Below the pieces are notes generated by a model. The model did not search any database. It saw only the letters and a list, made by a program, of their open reading frames with translations, and was not told the origin of the DNA. This document shows positions 52,676 to 63,529 of a DNA stretch of 64,000 bases, piece after piece; position 1 is the stretch's first letter; each line of letters begins with the position of its first letter. Location of the stretch: contig NZ_PUAP01000017.1 of the NCBI RefSeq assembly GCF_002947535.1, positions 82,832-146,831 on the forward strand, written 5' to 3'. The stretch is from Enterococcus mundtii. GTDB lineage: Bacteria; Bacillota; Bacilli; Lactobacillales; Enterococcaceae. Made by a program: the position numbers and the translations under genes.

Positions 52676-53131
52676 AGTTAAGCTGATACTCCTTTTCTTA
52701 GTTATGGGAAGAGGATGATTCTCCCTACCTTTATCTCCCGATTAGCTAGCCTAATACTCAATTTCCTTTTGAGCCTTCACTCATTATTACTATACGCAAA
52801 TTCCATTTATTTTAACGAAAATCGTTTGGATAAGGATCATCTACGTCGTATACGAACACTTTCAGTCTTATACACACACTAAAACAGCCCTTAAATACTT
52901 CATTCAATAAGCACTTAGGACTGTTTTTAACTAGATTTTTTATAATTTTTTTCTTTTTATTTCAGTTATTATTTTGTACCAATCAATTGATTTCACTTTA
53001 TAATTTGCCGGTACATCAGTCTCTCCCTATAGCCTCTAAAATAAGTCTACAGGCTGATGGCTAGCGTATCCTTCTATGAGATGATTAACTTTACTAATTA
53101 CTCATTAACTTAAGGAAAGAAGGCGAAAAAT
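52676..53131. other. Intergenic region with one hairpin, no supported gene
   Basis: Contains the hairpin AAAACAG...CTGTTTT (52881-52927), whose arms also pair internally (CCTTAA with TTAGG). Rightward it is followed by TTAACTAG, leftward by AGTGTG, so it is a weak terminator candidate without an obvious client gene. Just before 53132 there is an AAGGAAAGAAGG ribosome binding site for the VanZ-like gene. Confidence 0.5.
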
Positions 53132-53767
53132 ATGACGCAACAAATCGGGTTCTGGGAATCCATAGTAGATATCTTGACTTTAAAACCAGTATTCTTGATA
53201 GGTCTGCTGATTTTGGCAAGTTTTTTATTCTGGCTCACTAGAGAAAATAAAAATCCCTCTAAATTGATAAGCATTCTATCAGCATTTTTACTATTTTATT
53301 ATATGAGTTTTACATTCTTCAATGTGTTCGGTGTTCCTACGCTTCGTGAGTTGAATAGAATCAGTGGATTTGGTGAGAGTATTTTCAATCCGAATATCAA
53401 TCTTATCCCTTTTATAGATGGAATAAATGCAGGTTATATTCTTAATATTCTTTGCTTTATACCCATCGGGTTCTTGTGTCCGTTAATTAGCAACAAGTAT
53501 AGAAAATTCAGTTATTCTCTTTTACTTGGATTTGGTACCTCATTGTTGATTGAAATAAGCCAACTATTTACGGTAGCTAGAGCAACAGACATTGATGATT
53601 TAATTTCAAATGTACTAGGAATGATTCTAGGTTATTTTCTGATTGAGGTCATCTTAAGAATGATCAATCATTCGTCAAACAAAATCCTTGATAAAACGTA
53701 TGGTTTTTCATGGATGATTCCTATATTGGTCGTTTTTATTGCTTTTGCTAATACATTTTTTAGTTAA
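53132..53767 (+). CDS. VanZ-like membrane protein
   Basis: A 211-residue VanZ-family protein with about five membrane segments. The family core is visible: NPNINLIPFIDGI, NILCFIPIGFLCPLI, GFGTSLLIEISQLFTVARATDIDDLISNVLGMILGY. VanZ of Tn1546 gives low teicoplanin resistance, but most chromosomal relatives have no known function, so resistance should not be assumed. It is monocistronic and has a terminator shared with the convergent phospho-beta-glucosidase gene. Confidence 0.9.
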   Translation: MTQQIGFWESIVDILTLKPVFLIGLLILASFLFWLTRENKNPSKLISILSAFLLFYYMSFTFFNVFGVPTLRELNRISGFGESIFNPNINLIPFIDGINAGYILNILCFIPIGFLCPLISNKYRKFSYSLLLGFGTSLLIEISQLFTVARATDIDDLISNVLGMILGYFLIEVILRMINHSSNKILDKTYGFSWMIPILVVFIAFANTFFS

Positions 53768-53813
53768 TGCTTAAAGCTTAATATCTTAGAAACAATTCCT
53801 CTATAAAAAAGAT

Positions 53814-53853
53814 AAGAACCCCAAAAATTGTTCTTCCAATTTTTGGGGTTCTT
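53814..53853. terminator. Bidirectional terminator between the VanZ-like and GH1 genes
   Basis: AAGAACCCCAAAAATTG (53814-53830) pairs perfectly with CAATTTTTGGGGTTCTT (53837-53853), with flanking A and T runs. It serves the two convergent genes. Confidence 0.93.
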
Positions 53854-53861
53854 GCTTTTTA

Positions 53862-57962
<4,101 letters not shown>

Positions 57963-57989
57963 TTGCCCTATTCTCCTTTCCTAAAAAAA

Positions 57990-58040
57990 AGAACTCAAAA
58001 AAGATTTAAGGCCTGTGCCTTAAAATCTTTTTTGAGTTCT
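57990..58040 (-). terminator. Leader terminator of the beta-glucoside operon
   Basis: A very long stem (57990-58013 with 58017-58040, about 23 pairs) closed by a short loop and followed on the leftward strand by TTTTTTTTAGG. Its first strand overlaps the RAT site. Confidence 0.95.
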
Positions 58041-58063
58041 GCCTGCATTGCAGTAACATACTC
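58036..58063 (-). promoter_or_regulatory. Ribonucleic antiterminator (RAT) site
   Basis: Leftward UAUGUUACUGCAAUGCAGGC, then AGAAC, matches the BglG/LicT RAT consensus (GGAUUGUUACUGC...GCAGGCAAAACC) at most positions and overlaps the first strand of the terminator. Confidence 0.9.
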
Positions 58064-58272
58064 GCATTTAATACTGCCGCGTATCAAAAGGGTTCTTCTT
58101 TTTATTGATGATATATAATTAATGATAAATGGGTTTCACGAAAATGTCAACGCTTTCTTTATTGGTGCATAACAAAAAATAATGGTTATCAGCCGATTTT
58201 TTCTAATACACCACTAGTTGTTTCATCCATCTATTTTTTGAAATATTTCATTAAAACAACTGTAGCAAGATC
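58064..58272. other. Promoter region of the beta-glucoside operon
   Basis: Noncoding AT-rich DNA containing the unseen or weak promoter of the licT operon. No cre site with a full consensus match was spotted and no gene is supported. Confidence 0.4.
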
Positions 58273-58473
58273 TCATATGTAAGAAATTCCATCAGGATTT
58301 TGCTCTTTTTTTGTGACAATGTGTCGCTTCATTTCCTCTACATCGTGCTTCTTTGGCTCTCATCCTTCAATCATATTTGTGCTTAAGGCGTACCAAACTC
58401 CTTTAAAATCTTTTTGGGAATCAAATTGTACACCCATGATTATTAAGTTTGTTTTATCTACATTTAAAGGCAT
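58273..58473 (-). pseudogene. Short gene remnant with an internal in-frame stop
   Basis: From the ATG at 58471-58473, which follows AAGGAT by about 9 bases, the frame reads MPLNVDKTNLIIMGVQF, then a TGA at 58360-58362, and continues sensibly (EPKKHDVEEMKRHIVTKKEQ) to a TGA at 58273-58275. The total is 66 codons. Composition on both sides of the stop is coding-like and hydrophilic. I do not recognise the family. It is most simply a decayed small gene. Confidence 0.4.
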
Positions 58474-58758
58474 TTCACAAACATCCTTTATGCAGTAGTT
58501 AATTATTATTATACTAGAAGTTAGATAGAATTTTAGTAAATTCATCTGACAAAGCTGACAGATTCTACAAGAACAGTATCTGAGAAAAGTACCTATTTTT
58601 TATTCTACGATAGTAAAAATGAGTCGGTACTTTATTAGCAACCCTATTTAGATATGATTTCATCTATTCGAATTAGACACTTTTCAATACTGACAGATAA
58701 ACAACTGTATTGATAAAATAGAAAGAGAGGCCTACATTTGTTTTCGTTTCGACACTTA

Positions 58759-58962
58759 TTACTGTTCTTTTTGAAAGGTCGGTTGTTTTCTTCTTTTTCT
58801 TTTTTCTTCACTATCTTCCAGAGAAGAAACGGATTTTTGTATTTTCTCTGTTTCTTTTAAAGTTCTTTGGATTTGTAAAGATTGGTCTTCTTCAGGTAAA
58901 TCAACATTATTTAAAATTTCACTATCATGATAAAAATTTGGTAAATTTATAAATTCTGGCAT
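58759..58962 (-). CDS. Small hydrophilic protein, unknown function
   Basis: A 67-residue acidic-then-basic protein (LPEEDQSLQIQRTLKETEK, ending KRKRRKQPTFQKEQ) with a predicted helical middle. Its ATG overlaps the end of the HD-domain gene by 16 bases, and GGGAGAG precedes it, so it is probably translated together with that gene. No known family is recognised. Confidence 0.55.
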   Translation of the reverse strand: MPEFINLPNFYHDSEILNNVDLPEEDQSLQIQRTLKETEKIQKSVSSLEDSEEKRKRRKQPTFQKEQ

Positions 58963-59567
58963 ATATCTCTCCCGTCCTCTCCTTTACTAACTGCCTTAGA
59001 CAATGATTCATGTGCTTCTTTTAGCCATGGATGAACAACTTTGACGCCTTGATCCAATAGATATTTAATATAATACAATGCAGCACTTTCTAAAGAACAT
59101 TCAAGTGCTGATAATAAACTGTCTAGATACGGAGGAATTCCATCTTGATCCCAACTTATTTTATCTGCAACGAACACAACTAAGTCTAGTTGAGTATACC
59201 TCCCCCTTAAAGTTGTATGACACTCAATTGCGGATAAAATCTCGTTGTCAGTGATGTCAAAAATCTTTTCTGCCATTTTTTTTGAGATCTTCTGGTGAAT
59301 GATCATTGGAAATACCAACTCTTCTTGATTTAGTTCTATCCCCATTTCTTTTGCTATAGTAATTCTACAATTGTTTGGATAAATTGCGGATATATCGTGT
59401 AAATAACCCGCTATTTTGGCTTTTTCTCCATTGATATTGTAATTTACAGCAAGTTTCTCCGCACAATCGCCGACTGCTATACAATGTTCATAAGTTTTTA
59501 TATGGTCATGTTCTTCAAGAAAACGATAAACATCATCTCTTAATGCCAAACTATTCACTATTGTCAT
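58947..59567 (-). CDS. HD-domain phosphohydrolase, YqeK-like
   Basis: A 206-residue protein from the ATG at 59565-59567, which has GGAGG 6 bases upstream. HD metal ligands appear as YEHCIAVGDCAEKLA (first His), AGYLHDIS (His-Asp) and a later Asp in VVFVADKISWDQ. The pattern and length follow YqeK, which cleaves diadenosine tetraphosphate symmetrically. Unlike typical yqeK it is not beside nadD, so it may be a paralogue with another nucleotide substrate. The downstream 67-codon gene overlaps it. Confidence 0.78.
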   Translation of the reverse strand: MTIVNSLALRDDVYRFLEEHDHIKTYEHCIAVGDCAEKLAVNYNINGEKAKIAGYLHDISAIYPNNCRITIAKEMGIELNQEELVFPMIIHQKISKKMAEKIFDITDNEILSAIECHTTLRGRYTQLDLVVFVADKISWDQDGIPPYLDSLLSALECSLESAALYYIKYLLDQGVKVVHPWLKEAHESLSKAVSKGEDGRDICQNL

Positions 59568-59702
59568 TTTTTCCTCCATTTACTTACTATGTGTATTTTC
59601 AAATGAATTATTTACTACTTATGGATATTAAAAAAATCGAGCCTTACATAGAAGAAATATACATAGAGAATTAGATATTTTATACTCTACTTTTAAATAT
59701 AT

Positions 59703-59905
59703 TCATAATTTTTCTTCTGATTTAACAATTATCTCGGTCTTGCCTAAATACTGGATTTCTTTGCCAAAGATTTGTTTTATGTAATTTAATTCCACTTTAT
59801 CACTTTTCTTGATAAGTGTGTAATAACTTCATATGTAGAAAAAGAAACGATAAATTTGAATCGCTTCTTTTCAGTATTGAATTTGGATCTTAAAATAAAA
59901 TTGTA
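59703..59905 (-). pseudogene. Frameshifted gene remnant downstream of the immunity gene
   Basis: In the 386-base gap between the HD gene and the immunity gene, one leftward frame reads RSKFNTEKKRFKFIVSFSTY, then EVITHL. After a one-base shift near 59815-59825 another continues as IKKSDKVELNYIKQIFGKEI, then QYLGKTEIIVKSEEKL and a stop at 59703-59705. Together they look like the end of one protein broken by a frameshift. The family is not recognised. It may be a lost immunity gene of the toxin locus. Confidence 0.4.
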
Positions 59906-59952
59906 TATATCCTTTTATTTATTTTGTTGTAAAAAGGCTTCTAAAATACGCT

Positions 59953-60321
59953 TTACCGGTAAACTGGCATTTTTAATAAACTTTCTGCTTTTTTTATTGT
60001 CGCTATATTGGAAATAATCATGGTTTTATATGGTTCTTTATCGAATGAACGCAACGAATCTAAAGCATATTCAGCAACCTCAGCATTATCGTTTACTAGC
60101 TCTAACAACAAGTGGAAGCCATTCATACCAGTATCCTCTTCAATAGAATAAGCTAATCTAATTTTATATCTATCATTCTTTGTTTTTACAGATTGCATTA
60201 ACGCTTTCCAATCGCTCTCAGTAAAATTTCCTAGTAATTCTTCAGCATATATACATCCATCATCATACCAAGAATCCTCTGAACTATCTTCAGATAATAT
60301 TTTATCTAACTCATCATACAT
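59953..60321 (-). CDS. Putative immunity protein (HEAT-like, Imm30-type character)
   Basis: A 122-residue acidic helical protein (DELDKILSEDSSEDSWYDDG at the start, helix pairs such as LLLELVNDNAEVAEYALDSL). Small acidic alpha-helical proteins placed directly after toxin cassettes are typical immunity proteins. It begins 13 bases after the stop of the decayed EndoU cassette with an AAGGAG site, so it is probably that cassette's partner. The Imm30-like label is by appearance only. Confidence 0.6.
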   Translation of the reverse strand: MYDELDKILSEDSSEDSWYDDGCIYAEELLGNFTESDWKALMQSVKTKNDRYKIRLAYSIEEDTGMNGFHLLLELVNDNAEVAEYALDSLRSFDKEPYKTMIISNIATIKKAESLLKMPVYR

Positions 60322-60334
60322 ATTTTAACACTCC

Positions 60335-60558
60335 TTATTTGTTAAATCCTATAGGAGGAGGTCCATTAACTGTTCCAGTAGGATAAGCACTAATTATTTT
60401 AGCTCCTTGTTTTATTACATCAATTTTAACGCCACAAACAATACTTCTATGCCCTGTTGCACCATCACTAGTTAACTAGATTGCTATTACCAATAGTCTT
60501 TGAACTTTCAATGATTTTCGTATCAATGCAGCTCTCTGGAAATGCTGTACTGGTTTTT
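60335..60558 (-). pseudogene. Decayed orphan EndoU toxin cassette
   Basis: Leftward from 60558, without a start codon, one frame reads IKTSTAFPESCIDTKIIESS, then KTIGNSNLVN and a stop. A shifted frame continues SDGATGHRSIVCGVKIDVIK, then QGAKIISAYPTG, to a TAA at 60335-60337. The pieces match, in order, the end of bacterial EndoU RNase toxins (FP..W..IIE..., then VNGVKI-like and KIISAYPTG). It is broken by a frameshift and has Cys where the conserved Trp is expected. It is an orphan C-terminal cassette placed between two immunity genes. Confidence 0.75.
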
Positions 60559-60561
60559 ATT

Positions 60562-60873
60562 TTAATTTTTTATGTAACTTTCAGCATCAGAAATAAAAAA
60601 GGTTAGCTTCAAATCCGGATATTTTTTATCAAGTTCCCTTAAACAAGAGATAAATCTTTTACTTTGTAATTTTTCAGAAACATCAGCAAAAACTGAGCTA
60701 ATCAATAATAAGTCTTCCTTAGAACAATTTTTCAAATAATTGATTGTTTTATCTTCACTCATAGATAGTATAGTGGTTAATTCTGTCCAACTTTTTTCAA
60801 GTCCAAAGTCGTCTTCTTCATGTAAACTTCTTCGTTCTTCTAAGTTTTTATTTATTTGATTAAATATATCCAT
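60562..60873 (-). CDS. Putative immunity protein for the LXG/EndoU toxin
   Basis: A 103-residue acidic helical protein (FNQINKNLEERRSLHEEDDF at the start; LLLISSVFADVSEKLQSK in the middle) starting 25 bases after the toxin stop, with a GGAGAA site. Its position directly behind the toxin gene is the standard place for the cognate immunity protein. It has no recognised name from sequence. Confidence 0.7.
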   Translation of the reverse strand: MDIFNQINKNLEERRSLHEEDDFGLEKSWTELTTILSMSEDKTINYLKNCSKEDLLLISSVFADVSEKLQSKRFISCLRELDKKYPDLKLTFFISDAESYIKN

Positions 60874-60898
60874 AATTTTTTCTCCTTTAAATAGTTAT

Positions 60899-62308
60899 TT
60901 ATGGTTGTTTCGTGCCTTCTGGAAAAATGGTTCCAATATTCCCATCCGTTTTTATTACACCCACTCGTACACCATTATAATCCCCAAAAATAACGTCCCC
61001 ATTTTGAGCACCTACAAAATTTGATTGGTTAGCAATATGCTGTGCTGCACGTTCTATCTCTTTATTTGTCCAATTTTCAGGAAACCAAGATTGACCTGTG
61101 CCTATACGTTTCGACGGTGTCTTGTGGTGTGGTACATTTCCAGCTCTGACACCATTAGAGTAAGTTTTTTCAATGTTTACTTCAAACCCATTTTCCTTTA
61201 GAAAGTCAATGTTAGCTTGGCCATGTCCCCCACCCTTCATTTTGGAAACTTTTCCTGTGGAAGGATTAACAGTAAAATCTCCGACATCAGCATGTTTCAA
61301 ACTTTGTTCCGGAATTTCAAGTTTAGAGACTGTAGCTCCTCCCTCTTTCTCACTAAACGACTTTTTCTTGACACTCCCAACATCATCGATGCCATCTAAT
61401 CTCGAAGCACCTTTATTTCCGTAATACGCACCCATCACTGTATCGCCAATATTCGTAAACGTTCCTGACCATGCAGCGTACTTGAATTTATTCGCTTCTT
61501 CTTGGCTAATTTTCTTTCCTGTGTAGGGATTGATTCTTATATTCGCACAAGCGAGTGTTTTGCGATTGATCTCTTCTAGACTATCAGTTTCTTTGATTAA
61601 CTCAATCTCTTGATCTCCTGATTCAATAACCAAAGATACGTCTTTTTTTATTTTCTCAAAATAACTTTTATTTGTACCTTTTGGTAATGAGTATGAACCA
61701 TCACTTTTGATTGTTGTATTATTTAATATCAATACGCCTTGCATCGCTATCTTCAACTCATTTAGACTATTAGCAAATAAACCACTTGTTTGTGTATTGA
61801 AATCCTGTAGTTTTCTTAGTTGATTTTGTAAATGATCGATGTCTTGTTGAAAGCTATCAGTCATTCGTTCCAAATCTCTTTGAACATTCAACAATGTATC
61901 TAGTACACTTGCAATTGGATTCAGTGTCGTTTGTAATCGGACGAAAAATAAGGTCTGGTCTACTGAGTTTTTCATTGTACGTGTGACTTGTATTTGTTGA
62001 TTTAACTTATCTTCATTCAATTCGCCTTCACTTGCCACTATTTTATCGGCATTTTGGTATTTTTTCAATTCTTGTTCAATCTGTTCAATGGCATTTGTTG
62101 TGCGTGTAACCGTTGGAATGATCAAGTCCGCAAATAAACCTTTTCCTACTGTATACGCCGCACCAGATAATTGCTGTCCGTCCACGGCTGAAACAACTTT
62201 TTGACTACCCGACTTCAATTGACTAACAGTTTCTTTACCACTTTCTAAATTACTTTTAAGCGCAGACATAAAGTCCGAAGATTCACTACTGACATAAATC
62301 AATCCCAT
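60899..62308 (-). CDS. LXG polymorphic toxin with C-terminal EndoU nuclease domain
   Basis: A 469-residue type VII secretion substrate. Residues 1-210 are the LXG domain: long helices with SSESSDFMSALKSNLESGKE, and QDIDHLQNQLRKLQDF coiled coil. A pretoxin linker follows (NPYTGKKISQEEANKFKYAA, near 255-275). The toxin tip (about 350-469) is bacterial EndoU: KMKGGGHGQANIDFLKENGF, VPHHKTPSKR, GQSWFPENWTNKEIERAAQH, then VRVGVIKTDGNIGTIFP. The histidines of GGGHG and PHHK are catalytic candidates. It overlaps the upstream helical partner gene by 10 bases and is followed by its immunity gene. Confidence 0.9.
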   Translation of the reverse strand: MGLIYVSSESSDFMSALKSNLESGKETVSQLKSGSQKVVSAVDGQQLSGAAYTVGKGLFADLIIPTVTRTTNAIEQIEQELKKYQNADKIVASEGELNEDKLNQQIQVTRTMKNSVDQTLFFVRLQTTLNPIASVLDTLLNVQRDLERMTDSFQQDIDHLQNQLRKLQDFNTQTSGLFANSLNELKIAMQGVLILNNTTIKSDGSYSLPKGTNKSYFEKIKKDVSLVIESGDQEIELIKETDSLEEINRKTLACANIRINPYTGKKISQEEANKFKYAAWSGTFTNIGDTVMGAYYGNKGASRLDGIDDVGSVKKKSFSEKEGGATVSKLEIPEQSLKHADVGDFTVNPSTGKVSKMKGGGHGQANIDFLKENGFEVNIEKTYSNGVRAGNVPHHKTPSKRIGTGQSWFPENWTNKEIERAAQHIANQSNFVGAQNGDVIFGDYNGVRVGVIKTDGNIGTIFPEGTKQP

Positions 62309-62646
62309 AAGAGGTTTCTCCTCTGCGCCTGTAATTCTTCTCGTTCTATTTCTAATTTCTGTATCGCTTTGTTATATGTAGCATTTAATTCCTCATTAGC
62401 TTGTCTTAACTGACGTTGAAAAATATGTTGTTTTGTTTCATTATTTTTATGTAACCACTGTGTTGAGGTATAACCTCGTTGCAATGCTTCGAGGTTTGAT
62501 TCAGCTAATTGTTGAAAACCTCTTTGAAATACATCTTGCAACTGAAACAGTTTTTCTTCTAATACACGTTTTTCATTCGATAATTTTTCTTGATGTTGTT
62601 CCACTTTGACAATTTCTTGTTGATTCTTTAGAATTTCATCATTCAT
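62299..62646 (-). CDS. LXG-associated helical partner protein (DUF3958/Lap2-like)
   Basis: A 115-residue, almost entirely helical, Glu/Gln/Lys-rich coiled-coil protein (EIVKVEQHQEKLSNEKRVLE; QRQLRQANEELNATYNKAIQ). LXG toxins are co-expressed with one or two small helical partners that bind the LXG domain for secretion, and size and position fit the DUF3958-type one. The other usual partner is not found upstream. It overlaps the toxin gene by 10 bases. Confidence 0.75.
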   Translation of the reverse strand: MNDEILKNQQEIVKVEQHQEKLSNEKRVLEEKLFQLQDVFQRGFQQLAESNLEALQRGYTSTQWLHKNNETKQHIFQRQLRQANEELNATYNKAIQKLEIEREELQAQRRNLLWD

Positions 62647-62900
62647 TTACTTACCTCCATTCCATCTCATACATTTGATTTGAACCTTCCTAGAAGTAAT
62701 GATTTTTACCGCTTTAGAGAACATTTCGCTACTTCCAAGATATAAATCTATAAATCGTATCACTATCGATCTTTACAAAGAAAGCGAATTCTACGTAAAG
62801 CTTACCAAATATACAAATCGAAAAATAAAAAATCTCATAAAATATAGTTTTGATATCATAATCGTGCAAGTCTTTGTAATTGTTCTTTTGAATATATAAA
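62647..62900. other. Promoter region of the LXG toxin operon
   Basis: AT-rich DNA with an AGGTAAG site before 62646 and a leftward TTGTAA near 62778-62783 with ATTTAT 17 bases on. It is bounded by the terminator of the structured RNA. No gene is supported. Confidence 0.4.
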
Positions 62901-62929
62901 AATGCAAAAGAAAAAGGCTTACGCCCTTT
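62901..62929 (-). terminator. Terminator of the structured RNA
   Basis: Leftward AAAGGGC-GUAA-GCCUUUU (62912-62929, one G-U pair, GNRA loop) followed by UUCUUUUGC. It marks the 3' end of the non-coding region. Confidence 0.82.
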
Positions 62930-63520
62930 ACCAAAAAACTATGCGGAGTATCTCTCTCTACGCCATGCGATTGCAATGTTGTTCAGTCACACATTCTACA
63001 ATACCGTACCAGACGGAGCGACCGCTGGCATATTGTAGCTTTACGAGATGTGGTCAGGCATGACAGCCTACAAATTCCACAGGGGCATTCGGTATATTTT
63101 GATTATGATTAGTATCAACATATACCGCCTTCTGCTACTCTCACGCGTTTCTTGTCTTATAGATTATTTCTAATCACTTCACGGCGAAGGACTTCTTTGG
63201 ATGTTTCCATCAGTGTGAAATGCCAATCCCTTAGCAAATCTCTTCACGGAGAGGCTCAGTCTTATCAACTTAGCTTTCTATTATCGTCCCGACAAGTTCG
63301 CTACCTTACATTTGGTCACACTTTGCACACGTTCTTTGCGTTCCAATGCTTTTACACTGGCTTTCCTCTTGTTACCAAGAATACTCACTTGATACGCAAC
63401 AGTATCCCATTACGACATCAACAACGACTTATTCCCAAACGTTCCTTGACGAGTTGCTTAAACTCTTATACACAAGGTTCTGCATTAGTTTTTTGATAAA
63501 AAGAATAAACCTTTTAACAT
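62903..63520 (-). ncRNA. Candidate large structured noncoding RNA (ROOL/GOLLD-like class suspected)
   Basis: About 620 bases, leftward, without a credible coding frame and ending in a terminator (62901-62929). Many self-contained hairpins can be read on the leftward strand: GAUAC-UGUUGC-GUAUC, CUUG-GUAA-CAAG (GNRA loop), CCAGUG-UAAAAG-CAUUGG, GAGUU-UAAGC-AACUC inside CCUUG/CAAGG, AGGC-UGUCAU-GCCU, GGUAUAU/AUAUACC, and CUACAAUA/UAUUGUAG enclosing CCAG/CUGG. GC content is above that of its flanks. Large ornate RNAs such as ROOL and GOLLD occur in Lactobacillales mobile DNA and have this size; family identity is not proven. Boundaries are approximate. Confidence 0.6.
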
Positions 63521-63529
63521 TTTTTTAAT

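Noticed and set aside
53132..53767. Glycopeptide resistance from the VanZ-like gene
   Set aside because: No other van genes are present and most VanZ-family members are not resistance determinants.
63152..63496. Rightward 114-codon frame in the structured RNA region
   Set aside because: No ribosome binding site, no recognisable protein, and the opposite strand folds into many hairpins and ends in a terminator.
62903..63520. Group II intron, tmRNA or RNase P RNA
   Set aside because: No domain V-like hairpin and no reverse transcriptase; no tRNA-like ends or tag frame of tmRNA; the conserved blocks of type B RNase P were not found. A covariance search would settle it.
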